From Mucilaginibacter flavus (GTDB lineage Bacteria > Bacteroidota > Bacteroidia > Sphingobacteriales > Sphingobacteriaceae): a DNA stretch of 64,000 nt. How positions within the stretch are numbered: the first letter of the stretch is position 1; every line of letters starts with the position of its first letter. The notes beneath the pieces are model-generated. The model was not told the DNA's origin. It saw only the letters and a list, made by a program, of their open reading frames with translations, and did not search any database. Of this stretch, positions 42,985 through 51,916 are shown in pieces. Made by a program: the position numbers and the translations under genes. The stretch lies in contig NZ_JAUFPS010000095.1 in the NCBI RefSeq assembly GCF_030409315.1, positions 1-64,000 of the forward strand. Direction: 5' to 3'.

Positions 42985-43030
42985 AACTACCATATGGTAG
43001 TTTTTAGCGCAGCTTACTGCGGTAGCTTTG
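42985..43030 (+). promoter_or_regulatory. promoter with 18-bp palindrome upstream of NmrA-type reductase
   Basis: AACTACCATATGGTAGTT (42985-43002) is a perfect 18-bp palindrome. Twenty bases further is TAGCTTTG (43023-43030), an exact TAnnTTTG -7 box, so the palindrome covers the -33 position. A repressor site is the natural reading. Its core ACCATATGGT recurs in the long palindrome at 52995-53030. Confidence 0.65.
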
Positions 43031-43044
43031 TATCATAAAAAAAA

Positions 43045-43938
43045 ATGATGACAAAGATGAACAGTACCATATTAGTAGCAGGAGCTACGGGAAATTTAGG
43101 ACAGAAGATCTGCCGTGAATTATTAAAAAGAAATGCTCAAGTGAGAGCAATTGTGCGAAGCGGGAGTAACAAAGAAATTATTGAAGCGCTGGAAAAAGAT
43201 GGAGTTGACGTTTTCGAGGTCGACTGGTCAAATCAACAGGAACTTATTAGCGCATGTAACGGTGTCCATTGTATCATTTCTGCCATAACTGGTTTACATC
43301 ATGTGATTGTGGATGCCCAGTTAAACCTTTTAAATGCCGCTGTTGCAGCGAGCGTTCCCCGTTTCATCCCATCTGATTTTTCCTGCGATTTTACCTTAAT
43401 GCCTAAAGGAGAGAACCGGAATTTTGACTTCAGGAAAGAATTCCAGCAGTACCTTGACAGCCTTCCAATAAAAGCCACTTCCATTTTTAATGGTTGCTTT
43501 GCCGATATCCTGCGGTACAATACGCCGTTGTTTAATGTGCCTGAAAAAACAATCGGCTATTATGACGATAAGACCGATTGGGAGATTGACTTTACGACGA
43601 TGGATAATACAGCGGAATTCACCGCCGCTACAGCAATGGACAAAAGTTCCCCACGTTTTCTGAGGATAGCGAGTTTCCGGGTAAGCCCTGAAATGCTTGT
43701 AGATTTAAGTGAAAAGCATAAAGATCAAAAATTCCAACTGGTAAGTATGGGCTCTATGGAGGAGTTCTCTGCCTTCAACAAGATGCAGCGCGCCACTCAT
43801 CCTGAAGGTGAACAACAACTATACCCAGGCTGGCAGCAGGCACAATACCTCTACAGTATGTTTTCCATACATCATCCGGCACTTGATAACTCCCGCTATA
43901 CCGGTATCAACTGGGAAGCAGTTGAATCATACATTTAA
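43045..43938 (+). CDS. NmrA-like / isoflavone-reductase-type NAD(P)-binding protein
   Basis: A 297-residue atypical SDR. The cofactor loop 'ILVAGATGNLGQKICREL' (GxxGxxG, about 8-25) and 'RAIVRSGSN' are at the N-terminus, followed by 'RFIPSDFSCDF', a segment seen in NmrA/isoflavone-reductase proteins. It lacks the YxxxK catalytic pair of classical SDRs, consistent with NmrA-like redox sensors or reductases. It is followed 24 bp later by an alpha/beta hydrolase gene; the two look like an operon. Confidence 0.88.
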   Translation: MMTKMNSTILVAGATGNLGQKICRELLKRNAQVRAIVRSGSNKEIIEALEKDGVDVFEVDWSNQQELISACNGVHCIISAITGLHHVIVDAQLNLLNAAVAASVPRFIPSDFSCDFTLMPKGENRNFDFRKEFQQYLDSLPIKATSIFNGCFADILRYNTPLFNVPEKTIGYYDDKTDWEIDFTTMDNTAEFTAATAMDKSSPRFLRIASFRVSPEMLVDLSEKHKDQKFQLVSMGSMEEFSAFNKMQRATHPEGEQQLYPGWQQAQYLYSMFSIHHPALDNSRYTGINWEAVESYI

Positions 43939-43961
43939 CCGTCACTTTTAAAAAGAAAAAC

Positions 43962-44888
43962 ATGATTAAAGAAATGGAAATGTCTCCTTACGCTGATGAG
44001 GAGCTGATAAAACAATGGCCAGGATTCGTTAACCGCTATGAGAATGTAAACGGTGTTCGGCTGCATTATGTCGAAGGCGGGGCCGGTAAGCCCTTAGTTT
44101 GCTTGCCCGGCTGGCCGCAAACCTGGTATTCATTCCATACCATCGCGCCGGAATTAGCGAAAAACCACCATTTGATAATCGTTGACATACGGGGCATGGG
44201 AAGCTCTGGAAAACCAGCCTCTGGATATGAAAAGAAAAATATGGCTAAAGATGTTTATGAACTCATCCGTCAGCTAGGGCATGAACAGATAAATATACTA
44301 GGACATGATATCGGTGGCATGGTCGCAATGAGTTTCGCTTTTAATTATCCGGAAGCAACGCAAAAACTGATCGTGATGGATGGTGCTCATCCTGGCGAGG
44401 GTATCATGCAAATGCCGTTAATACCCGCACCCGGCAGCTTTACTAAAAAAATGGATGGCAATGCATCTTATGCCTGGTGGATGGGATTTAATCAGGTTAA
44501 AGAATTACCAGAAAAAATTCTTGAAGGGAGATTTCAGTATTTGCTTGACTGGCTATTTTCCTATGTAATGATCGATGAAACCAAAATGTCAGAATTTGAC
44601 CGTGCGGTTTATGCATCCGTTTATAACCGGGTAGACGACATTCGTGCGTCCAATGCCTGGTATCAAACATTTACGCAAGATATTGAAGATGCTAAAAGTT
44701 ATTCTATCTTGGAGATGCCGGTACTTGCAATAGGCAGCTATATTAGCTATAATTATATGAAAATAGGGTTACCTTATGTAGCAAAAAATTGCACGGTTAC
44801 CGGAATATTAGATAGCGGACATTATTTGGCGGAAGAAAAACCGGATGCTGTCTTAAAGCTTGTTACTGAGTTTCTCGAACTTATTTAA
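43962..44888 (+). CDS. alpha/beta hydrolase (epoxide hydrolase / dehalogenase-like)
   Basis: A 308-residue soluble hydrolase. 'LVCLPGWPQTWYSFH' (HGxP-like oxyanion loop with Gly replacing His), nucleophile elbow GHDIGG with Asp, and the late histidine in 'DSGHYLAEEKPD' fit the Asp-nucleophile branch that includes epoxide hydrolases and haloacid/haloalkane dehalogenases. No signal peptide. Substrate unknown. It is likely co-transcribed with the NmrA-type gene. Confidence 0.9.
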   Translation: MIKEMEMSPYADEELIKQWPGFVNRYENVNGVRLHYVEGGAGKPLVCLPGWPQTWYSFHTIAPELAKNHHLIIVDIRGMGSSGKPASGYEKKNMAKDVYELIRQLGHEQINILGHDIGGMVAMSFAFNYPEATQKLIVMDGAHPGEGIMQMPLIPAPGSFTKKMDGNASYAWWMGFNQVKELPEKILEGRFQYLLDWLFSYVMIDETKMSEFDRAVYASVYNRVDDIRASNAWYQTFTQDIEDAKSYSILEMPVLAIGSYISYNYMKIGLPYVAKNCTVTGILDSGHYLAEEKPDAVLKLVTEFLELI

Positions 44889-45014
44889 AGATTAATTTTT
44901 AAGTTTAGCCAAACCGGACCAAAATTTAGGTTCAAAGTAATTTATTGGATTTTATAAATTGATAGATTGATATGCGGTAAAATCTCGAATTATTAAAGTA
45001 CTGAAAATATTTTT

Positions 45015-45028
45015 TATACTTTTTAGTA
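45015..45028 (+). promoter_or_regulatory. dyad upstream of the fasciclin gene, identical to the crtI one
   Basis: TATACTTTTTAGTA is identical over 14 bases to 21211-21224 in the carotenoid promoter region and contains the dyad TACT-TTTT-AGTA. A loose -7-like TAATTATTG follows after 2 bases. A second, related sequence (AATACTAAAATATAC) lies at about 45045-45059. The fasciclin ATG is 68 bases downstream. Confidence 0.5.
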
Positions 45029-45095
45029 CTAATTATTGAAATATAATACTAAAATATACAATAAGACGTTTCATCATAAATTATTAAAAAGTAAA

Positions 45096-45641
45096 ATGAA
45101 AAAAATCTTGATCGTCGTGCTTGTATTAGCAGCTTTTGCCGCACCTAAAACCTATGCACAAAACAAAATGGTCGGAGGTGCAGAGATGTCTCCAACTAAA
45201 AACATTGTTGAAAATGCTGTGAATTCCAAAGACCATACTACATTAGTAGCAGCTGTTAAAGCAGCAGGACTAGTTGAAACATTATCATCTGCAGGACCTT
45301 TTACCGTATTTGCGCCAACCAATGAGGCCTTTAATAAATTACCAGCAGGAACAGTTGATAACCTTGTTAAACCGGAAAATAAAGAAGCTTTGACAAAGAT
45401 TCTAACTTACCATGTTGTTGCCGGTAAAGTCACCGCCGCTGAGTTAATCGACTTAATAAAGAAGAATAACGGAAAAGCTGAATTGAAAACAGTCCAAGGT
45501 GGCCTATTGATAGCCTCGTTAAAAGGTAAAAAAGTGATTATCACTGATGAAAAAGGCGGGACTGCAACTGTTACGATTGCTGATGTACTGCAAAGTAACG
45601 GCGTAATACACGTTGTGGATAATGTGTTACTACCAAATTAA
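45096..45641 (+). CDS. exported fasciclin-domain protein
   Basis: About 181 residues: signal peptide (MKKILIVVLVLAAFAAPKTYAQ), then one fasciclin (FAS1) domain with 'NIVENAVNSKDHTTLVAAVKAAGLVETLSSAGPFTVFAPTNEAFNKLP' and the closing 'IADVLQSNGVIHVVDNVLLPN'. FAS1 domains mediate adhesion or ligand binding; carotenoid- and light-related functions are known for some. ATG 45096 is chosen because it directly opens the signal peptide. A terminator follows. Confidence 0.93.
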   Translation: MKKILIVVLVLAAFAAPKTYAQNKMVGGAEMSPTKNIVENAVNSKDHTTLVAAVKAAGLVETLSSAGPFTVFAPTNEAFNKLPAGTVDNLVKPENKEALTKILTYHVVAGKVTAAELIDLIKKNNGKAELKTVQGGLLIASLKGKKVIITDEKGGTATVTIADVLQSNGVIHVVDNVLLPN

Positions 45642-45663
45642 TAAAACATTTAAATTTCTAAGA

Positions 45664-45693
45664 AAGCCTGGTAGTCAATTACCGGGCTTTTTT
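45664..45693 (+). terminator. intrinsic terminator
   Basis: AAGCCTGGTA pairs with TACCGGGCTT (one G-U pair) around a short loop, followed by a run of Ts. It closes the fasciclin gene. Confidence 0.9.
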
Positions 45694-46473
45694 TATACAG
45701 TAATTTTGATATTCGTCACCAACGAGTCAATGATTTCGGAATGTTCTGGTTACCAGATCACCCTGCAACTAAGGGTACTTACTAAATATACAAAATGCCA
45801 TTTGAGGAAATAATCATCCTATATTCTCGGATAATCTTGGCCACACCACGCAACAAGCGCATAACTGGCGAATACCTGCGCTCATACCGAAATGCCACAG
45901 TAAGCTGCGCTTAATCCGGGCATTTCTGCGCTTTCCACCAGCCATGCCCTTGCTTGTTCCCGCAAAAGATGATAAAATCTTTTAACGCCGTATATTATTC
46001 AGGCTTTAACCGCAAACTATCAAGGACAACCTAGGGTACACCTTGATGCCCTTCGGGTGCTCATTCCGAATTATTTCGGAAGGGCAGTTTGCTATTTCAA
46101 GCCTGCGAATGATTCCGGGCGGCAGAATCGTCGTTGCGTCCCATCATTGCCGCACCTTAACCTGATCGGTCCAAGAAAGTATCATTACTGACCGCACGAC
46201 AAATAGTTATTGGCCAACAACCTGCCTAAAGGGCCGGATACGGCTAATAAACTATTTTGAGCAGCATCTACATTGCCTATACAACTGATTAAATAATTTT
46301 TTTCGGTTGTTTACAGAGTGATGTTAATAGCAGACCTACGCAAACTGCTATTTTATTACTTTGATAATACGCCCTTTATTATGTTTCAGCGCAATTACCT
46401 GTATTAGTCCTAAAAATAGATTATGAAATCGCTGTCAATTTAGCCCAAAACACTTTGCCAGATTTTACTTTTC
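45694..46473. other. 780-base stretch without a gene
   Basis: No supported open frame on either strand. GC content looks higher than in nearby gaps, and short protein-like bits are readable but broken, suggesting decayed DNA. A nested palindrome lies at 46048-46085: GCCCTT pairs with AAGGGC, with an inner CCGAA-ttat-TTCGG stem. It could be a recombination or transfer site, a terminator for the fasciclin side, or chance. Confidence 0.4.
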
Positions 46474-47919
46474 TTATAACTTAAGCCATTCCAGGTACCT
46501 TTTGAGCAAAAACTCATCCCACGCTTTCTTATATTCCCCTGTTACCACGCTAAAATGGTCACCGGGATAGTAAGCAAACGTGATGCCGGCTCCGAGCTTT
46601 TTCATCTCTTCTTCCATTAACCGCACGGCGGGACACTGCTCTGTATCCTCTGTCCCCACCGAGATCCGTAATTTCCCCTGCAAGTCTTTTTTTAAGTCAG
46701 GCCAGCGCGCGATGACATATTGCGTGAGGTCGTACCGTTTCCAATAGTTAACTACAGCAGGGTTGATAAGCAACGTTTCGGGGTCAAACATACGTTCCGG
46801 CAACATGTCAGAGCCTTTGGGGCCAAAAACGGCGTCAAAAGAAACATTTTGCTGCCCGCGGTAAAAAACACCTTCAATGCTATGTGTGATATTCGGTTTG
46901 TCGTAAACAACACTGTCGAGTATCGACGGCCTGTCCATGGTCAGGCCGTCGACATAACGGTTCAGCTTTCTATCCTGGTACAGGTTGGTGGATGAAAACC
47001 GACGAAAATCCACCGGGTCAGGCGCGCTGGCATTTCCGGCTACGAAAAGCTTCGGATAATGCGTAAGCAGATACACCACTGTCCAGCCGCCGCTGCTATG
47101 TCCCCGAATCAGGCGTGCGCCGTTCGTCCGGTACTGTTTATCCAACTGCGGAATAAACTCATAAGCGAATGCATCACCGACAGGGCCATTATTATCACTG
47201 TTGGCATAGGCGCTATGCCCCAGCGAACAATCCCCATCGAGGTAAACTTTGATACAGGCAACGGTATCCAATGGAACGGAGGCCGCAGTATCACTGCTCT
47301 CCGACTTTGAATAATGGATATAGCCGCCGCCGAAACCAGCGATCATGAAATAGACCGGGAAACGCCTTTTGGTTTCGGTATAGTATTGCTTGGGCAGGAT
47401 CACCGCGCCCTGAATGTACTCCTGCTTATGGCTGAATTTGGTCAACAATTTGGAGCTGACCTTAATTTGTTTTACATATTTGCTGTTAGCAAAAACCGGG
47501 GGCGGAACCACCTGATCACAAACTAAGGCAAAGGCCTCTTTGGTATCATTCAAATTTACCTTTCGGCTGCTGTTAAACATATTCCCGGTGCTTTGCCCGA
47601 TAATACGTCCATCAATATTCAGATCCCATACCGCTTGTACATAATAATTGCCGCGCGGCGCCCTGGATAAAAGTGTTGGATAAGACAGGGCCGAGTCGTC
47701 AAATACGATCTGCTGATCAGGCATGATATTTTTTACCTTCATCCGGTAACAGGGCCAGCCTGTTTCATTTTTTGGATTTTCGTTTTTGTTGGAAAGATAC
47801 AGGATCACGTTTCCTGTAAACGGGCCTTTATAAACAGAGGGTTTATAGCTGACATAAAATCTTTGAGCCTTTGCAAAGGTCACCAGTAGCAGGAAGAATA
47901 ACAGGATATAATATTTCAT
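46474..47919 (-). CDS. exported esterase-like alpha/beta hydrolase
   Basis: A 481-residue protein with signal peptide (MKYYILLFFLLLVTFAKAQ). An N-terminal ~165-residue beta-rich region precedes the hydrolase domain, with 'FPVYFMIAGFGGGYIHY', nucleophile elbow GHSSGG in 'LIRGHSSGGWTVVY' and a late His in 'YYPGDHFSVV'. It resembles the esterase D-type family of Bacteroidota. An AraC-type gene is next to it on the same strand (71-bp gap upstream), a possible regulator. Confidence 0.88.
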   Translation of the reverse strand: MKYYILLFFLLLVTFAKAQRFYVSYKPSVYKGPFTGNVILYLSNKNENPKNETGWPCYRMKVKNIMPDQQIVFDDSALSYPTLLSRAPRGNYYVQAVWDLNIDGRIIGQSTGNMFNSSRKVNLNDTKEAFALVCDQVVPPPVFANSKYVKQIKVSSKLLTKFSHKQEYIQGAVILPKQYYTETKRRFPVYFMIAGFGGGYIHYSKSESSDTAASVPLDTVACIKVYLDGDCSLGHSAYANSDNNGPVGDAFAYEFIPQLDKQYRTNGARLIRGHSSGGWTVVYLLTHYPKLFVAGNASAPDPVDFRRFSSTNLYQDRKLNRYVDGLTMDRPSILDSVVYDKPNITHSIEGVFYRGQQNVSFDAVFGPKGSDMLPERMFDPETLLINPAVVNYWKRYDLTQYVIARWPDLKKDLQGKLRISVGTEDTEQCPAVRLMEEEMKKLGAGITFAYYPGDHFSVVTGEYKKAWDEFLLKRYLEWLKL

Positions 47920-47990
47920 TTGAGTTATTTTAAGTTGATGATTAAAGGTAGCTGAAGAAATAGCCTGAAAATAGAATGGGATTTGCCTTT

Positions 47991-48770
47991 TTATAATTTT
48001 TGATACTGTTTAGGTGTAAGCGAGGTATAGTTCCTGAAATTCCGGATGAAATGGCTTTGATCTGAAAAGTTACAAAGGTAAGCTATTTGCGTCAGCGGAG
48101 TGGCGGTATGCTTAATGAGGGATAAAGAACGCTCTACTTTTTGTTTCCGCAGATAATCGCCCAGCGTGCAGCCGAAAAAGGAGGAAAAATGTTTAGAAAT
48201 GGTAATGGGATTAACACCAGATACTTGGGATAACTCCAGCAAAGTGATCGTTTCGTTCCACCGGTCATGAAGTATCTCCTGTACAATGGTGATCCACGCC
48301 GGGATCTTTTTTTTATGTATCGTTTGTGAAGTGCAGATGAGCTGGTAAAACAGCATATGGATCGAGTCGGTGCTATGTGCGTCATTGTGGAGCATTTCCC
48401 GATACATTTTTAAGATCAGGAATTTGGCATCAGGCGATTGATGTATGGCATTGATCAGTCGCTCTTCTCTGATATTATTTTCCGACAACGCAGTCGGCTT
48501 GATGTCAAGAGACAGATAGCGTGTAGGTATCGAGGTGAATATAGTTTCGTGCGCTTCACCTGCATGTAAATATGTAAGGTCAGCGGCTCTTCGTTCATAA
48601 TTCCCACATTGTCTTTTCTCAGCGCAGCCGCCAGAAAGGATGAAAACCAGGCTAGGGTGTTCATGCTCATGTTTGCCTGGGCCGTTTCCTGCGCCAAAAC
48701 GAGTAGAAACTCTGATATCGAAGCTATCGGTAGTACTGGTAATCTCTTCGACCAATAGGGGCTTGTTCAT
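47991..48770 (-). CDS. AraC-family transcriptional regulator
   Basis: About 259 residues: a cupin-like N-terminal sensor ('EHEHPSLVFILSGGCAEKR', 'AADLTYLHAGEAHETIF') and a C-terminal AraC helix-turn-helix pair ('TITLLELSQVSGVNPITISKHFSSFFGCTLGDYLRKQKVERSLSLI' and 'LTQIAYLCNFSDQSHFIRNFRNYTSLTPKQY'). ATG 48770 is preferred over an in-frame TTG at 48806. It is encoded before the esterase gene on the same strand. Confidence 0.92.
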   Translation of the reverse strand: MNKPLLVEEITSTTDSFDIRVSTRFGAGNGPGKHEHEHPSLVFILSGGCAEKRQCGNYERRAADLTYLHAGEAHETIFTSIPTRYLSLDIKPTALSENNIREERLINAIHQSPDAKFLILKMYREMLHNDAHSTDSIHMLFYQLICTSQTIHKKKIPAWITIVQEILHDRWNETITLLELSQVSGVNPITISKHFSSFFGCTLGDYLRKQKVERSLSLIKHTATPLTQIAYLCNFSDQSHFIRNFRNYTSLTPKQYQKL

Positions 48771-49104
48771 ACGAATTCGTTCGTAAATTTCGTGCCAAAG
48801 TTTCAATTGTCTGATAGTTAACTACATGCATGGTATTTGATTGAAAAGCTGTCTCGTAAGCGAACACCTACCGTACGGTTATAAAAATGTTGATTTCGAA
48901 CAAGTCAAACCCGAATTCTAAAATTACTGTTACGCACATCACCGGATCTTTGTAGTATGAAATCATCCAATAGATTTAATAGAATATTTTTATTAAGAAA
49001 CTTTATTACAAACCTTAACCCGTTATGAACACAAAGTAATGCGTTTTGGATACAACCGTTACCTGTTTACTCATGACATTTGACTTCATAATTAAACGAC
49101 AAAA
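48771..49104. other. intergenic region between divergent AraC and aldo/keto reductase genes
   Basis: No gene seen. It contains the 10-bp palindrome ACCGTACGGT (48870-48879), a possible operator. No exact TAnnTTTG box was found next to either gene. Confidence 0.45.
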
Positions 49105-50142
49105 ATGAAGTATAAAATTTTAGGAAATACAGGTTTAAAAGTCTCCACACTTTGTTTGGGCACTATGAATTATGGCGGAAAAGGTTTCTTTGGCTATATG
49201 GGTAATCTTGACCAGGATCAGGTTGATGAACAAATTGGAACGGCTATACAGGCTGGTGTTAATTTTATTGATACCGCAAATATTTATTCTGAGGGACTGT
49301 CGGAAGTTATGATTGGTCAGGCAATTAAAAATTTGTCTATCAATCGCGATGACCTGGTTTTGGCGACAAAGGTCAGAGGTTCGATGGGTAAAAGTGAAAA
49401 CGACAGGGGGCTTTCAAAAAAGCATATTATTCAGCAAGTGGAAGGGAGCCTGAAAAGGCTTGGTACCGATTATATTGATCTTTATCAGATTCACACTGCA
49501 GACCCGTTAACACCGATAGAAGAAACTATAAGGACGCTTGATGATTTAGTAAGGAGCGGTAAGATCAGGTATTTCGGCTCGAGTAATATCTCTGCATGGC
49601 AGCTGATGAAAGGTTTAGCCTATTCTCAATATAATCATTTAGACAGGTTTGCCTCCCTGCAGGTAAATTATTCACTGGATGTAAGAGATGTAGAGCGCGA
49701 GATTGTCCCGTTATTGCATGATCAGAAAGTAGGGATGATGGTGTGGAGCCCTTTAAGCGGGGGGCTGTTGACCGGCAAATATAAAAGAGACGGAAAAAAA
49801 GAAGGAGGCAGATTAAGCAGCTTCCCGTTCCCGCCATTTCATGAAGAAAGAGCCTATGACGTATTAGATGTGCTTGTACCAATGGCATCACAAAAACAAG
49901 TTTCCATTTCTCAACTGGCTATTGCATGGCTGCTGCATCAGCCTGTTGTCAGCAGTGTTATCATTGGTGCAACAAAATTACACCAGCTACAAGACAACTT
50001 AAAGTCGGTTAGTGTCGAGTTTACAGCAGATGAATTAAATCAATTAAAAGAAATCAGTAAATTACCCGTTGAATATCCGGCTAACGTATTGGAAGTAATG
50101 ACTATGGACCGAGGTGCCGGCGTTGACTTTTTAAACGCCTAA
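49105..50142 (+). CDS. aldo/keto reductase
   Basis: A 345-residue TIM-barrel oxidoreductase. Family residues: 'GVNFIDTANIYSEGLSE' (Asp, Tyr), 'DLVLATKVRG' (Lys), 'YIDLYQIHTADPLTPIEETI' (His), and the C-terminal 'IAWLLHQPVVSSVIIGATKLHQLQDNL' NADPH-binding segment. It has a longer middle loop than typical small AKRs, fitting the YajO/Tas-like group. The AraC-type gene 55 bases downstream on the same strand is a likely companion regulator. Confidence 0.93.
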   Translation: MKYKILGNTGLKVSTLCLGTMNYGGKGFFGYMGNLDQDQVDEQIGTAIQAGVNFIDTANIYSEGLSEVMIGQAIKNLSINRDDLVLATKVRGSMGKSENDRGLSKKHIIQQVEGSLKRLGTDYIDLYQIHTADPLTPIEETIRTLDDLVRSGKIRYFGSSNISAWQLMKGLAYSQYNHLDRFASLQVNYSLDVRDVEREIVPLLHDQKVGMMVWSPLSGGLLTGKYKRDGKKEGGRLSSFPFPPFHEERAYDVLDVLVPMASQKQVSISQLAIAWLLHQPVVSSVIIGATKLHQLQDNLKSVSVEFTADELNQLKEISKLPVEYPANVLEVMTMDRGAGVDFLNA

Positions 50143-50196
50143 ATTTTCAAATTCTATGACAGGTAGTTTTTTAATTGCCTGTCATAATTATTTACT

Positions 50197-51111
50197 ATGA
50201 ATAATAAGGAAACGGATATACTGACTTTAAGAACGGTAAAAGAGTTACATTCTTTTATGGGTCTTCCCGGGCCGTTGAACCCCCTGGTCACGATCATCGA
50301 TCATGCCAGTACGAATGAGCCCAGTGCGTTTTCCGGGTCTAAACTGCTGTTGAATTTTTATAATATTTCAATTAAAAGAAGTTTTAAAGGGAAACTAAAG
50401 TATGGGAAAAATCACTATGATTTTGATGATGGAATCATGTCTTTCGTAGCTCCAAACCAAATCATTAGTATTGACAGAGGCGAAGACAGAAACACTGATG
50501 GATGGTCATTGTTATTTCACCCTGACTTAATCAGGCAATATCCATTAAGCAGAGTTATAAAAAACTATGGTTTTTTCTCCTATAGCGTCAACGAAGCATT
50601 GCATCTTTCCAGCCTGGAGGAAAAAGTTATCGAAAACATCCTGCAAAACATTCAAAAGGAAATAGAGTCAAGATTAGATAATTTCAGCCAGGATGTAATT
50701 GTCTCTAACCTGGAACTTTTATTCAATTACGCTAACCGATTTTATAATCGGCAGTTTATTTCCAGGAAAATGGCTTCGAATGATTTGCTAGCCAGCTTTG
50801 ATGAGGTTCTGGATAAGTATTTTTCTGCCGATTCACACTCGACCTTACCTACTGTTGAAAAAATAGCCGCTGAATTAAACGTTTCGTCTTCTTATTTAAG
50901 CGATATGCTACGCAGTTTAACAGGGCAAAATACACAGCAACATATACATCATAGACTGATCGAAAAATCAAAAGAAATTTTGGTAATGACAAATCTTACG
51001 GTCAGTGAAATTGCCTACCAATTAGGATTTGAATACCCTCAGTCCTTCAGCAAGCTTTTTAAAAGTAAAACTAATTTAACCCCGATACAATTCCGACAGA
51101 GTTATAATTAA
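50197..51111 (+). CDS. AraC-family transcriptional regulator
   Basis: A 304-residue regulator. The N-terminal half is a cupin-like sensor ('NHYDFDDGIMSFVAPNQIIS'). The C-terminal AraC domain shows 'TVEKIAAELNVSSSYLSDMLRSLTGQNTQQHIHHRLIEKSKEIL' and 'TVSEIAYQLGFEYPQSFSKLFKSKTNLTPIQFR'. It follows the aldo/keto reductase gene in the same direction. Confidence 0.93.
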   Translation: MNNKETDILTLRTVKELHSFMGLPGPLNPLVTIIDHASTNEPSAFSGSKLLLNFYNISIKRSFKGKLKYGKNHYDFDDGIMSFVAPNQIISIDRGEDRNTDGWSLLFHPDLIRQYPLSRVIKNYGFFSYSVNEALHLSSLEEKVIENILQNIQKEIESRLDNFSQDVIVSNLELLFNYANRFYNRQFISRKMASNDLLASFDEVLDKYFSADSHSTLPTVEKIAAELNVSSSYLSDMLRSLTGQNTQQHIHHRLIEKSKEILVMTNLTVSEIAYQLGFEYPQSFSKLFKSKTNLTPIQFRQSYN

Positions 51112-51459
51112 CTATCCTTTAGAGGCATTTAATACTATGGTGATTTATAATTATTACCGGGCGAAATTAAATAATTAACGTGCTGTCCATTGTCAACTTC
51201 GAATCTTTTTACTGTCTAAAATTCATCTGAGGCCTTCCTATTGGTTTAAACGTTCTGACAGTTTACTTCAATTAATAGTGAAATATTTTCTGATTTTAAA
51301 TTTTTAGCTGCTTATCGGAACTTAAGTTATTTATCTATATCGAAATTGGTTAAAATATTAATCTAAAAGAGATCATCGATAAATTTAAATAAAGATGAGT
51401 TCTCGGAGTTAGTATCTATAGTTACTAATCGTTTTTTATAACTGATAGTGTGCGATAAA
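51112..51459. other. A/T-rich gap between convergent genes, no gene seen
   Basis: About 350 bases between the AraC gene and the convergent HxlR gene. No open frame of note. A dyad TTAGTA...TACTAA (about 51408-51427) is present. No clear terminator. Confidence 0.5.
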
Positions 51460-51816
51460 TTAAATATCAGGACTACTATTCATATTTCCTTTATGTAACA
51501 ATCCCCATTTTTTCAATTCATCCATCATCGGCATGGTAGAACTGCCTAACTCCGTGAGACTATATTCAACCGTTGGAGGTACGGTCGCGAAAATCTGGCG
51601 ACTAATCAGCCCATCAGCCTCCAGCTCGCGCAACTGCGAAGTGAGCATTGTCGGCGTTATCCCGCGAACCTCCCGTTCCAGGACCTTGAACCTTTTGGGG
51701 CTTTCTTTAATCAGGGCATTGAGTATCGGTAATTTCCATTTTCCACTTAACAATGAGACCGCATATTCAACGGCACACAATATATTTTTTCGTTTTTCAA
51801 TTTTATTCTCACTCAT
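51460..51816 (-). CDS. HxlR-family transcriptional regulator
   Basis: About 118 residues, a single winged helix. The HxlR pattern 'CAVEYAVSLLSGKWKLPILNALIKESPKRFKVLEREVRGITPTMLTSQLRELEADGLISRQIFATVPPTVEYSLTELG' is complete, with the family's N-terminal cysteine. It is divergent from the dehydrogenase gene at 51917. ATG 51816 is preferred over a TTG two codons upstream. Confidence 0.94.
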   Translation of the reverse strand: MSENKIEKRKNILCAVEYAVSLLSGKWKLPILNALIKESPKRFKVLEREVRGITPTMLTSQLRELEADGLISRQIFATVPPTVEYSLTELGSSTMPMMDELKKWGLLHKGNMNSSPDI

Positions 51817-51858
51817 TATCAAATAGCTATAGTTTTTAATACTAATACAGTTTTTGTG

Positions 51859-51895
51859 TACTACTTGTAAAAGTATAGCATTGGGAATATTTTTG
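51859..51895 (+). promoter_or_regulatory. promoter with overlapping dyad, HxlR/dehydrogenase gap
   Basis: A -33-like TTG (51865-51867) is followed after 20 bases by TATTTTTG (51888-51895), an exact TAnnTTTG -7 box, so this is a good Bacteroidota promoter for the dehydrogenase gene. The dyad TACT-N9-AGTA (51859-51875) covers the -33 element and is the likely HxlR operator. Confidence 0.65.
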
Positions 51896-51916
51896 CAAAC
51901 AAATCAATAAGAAAGT

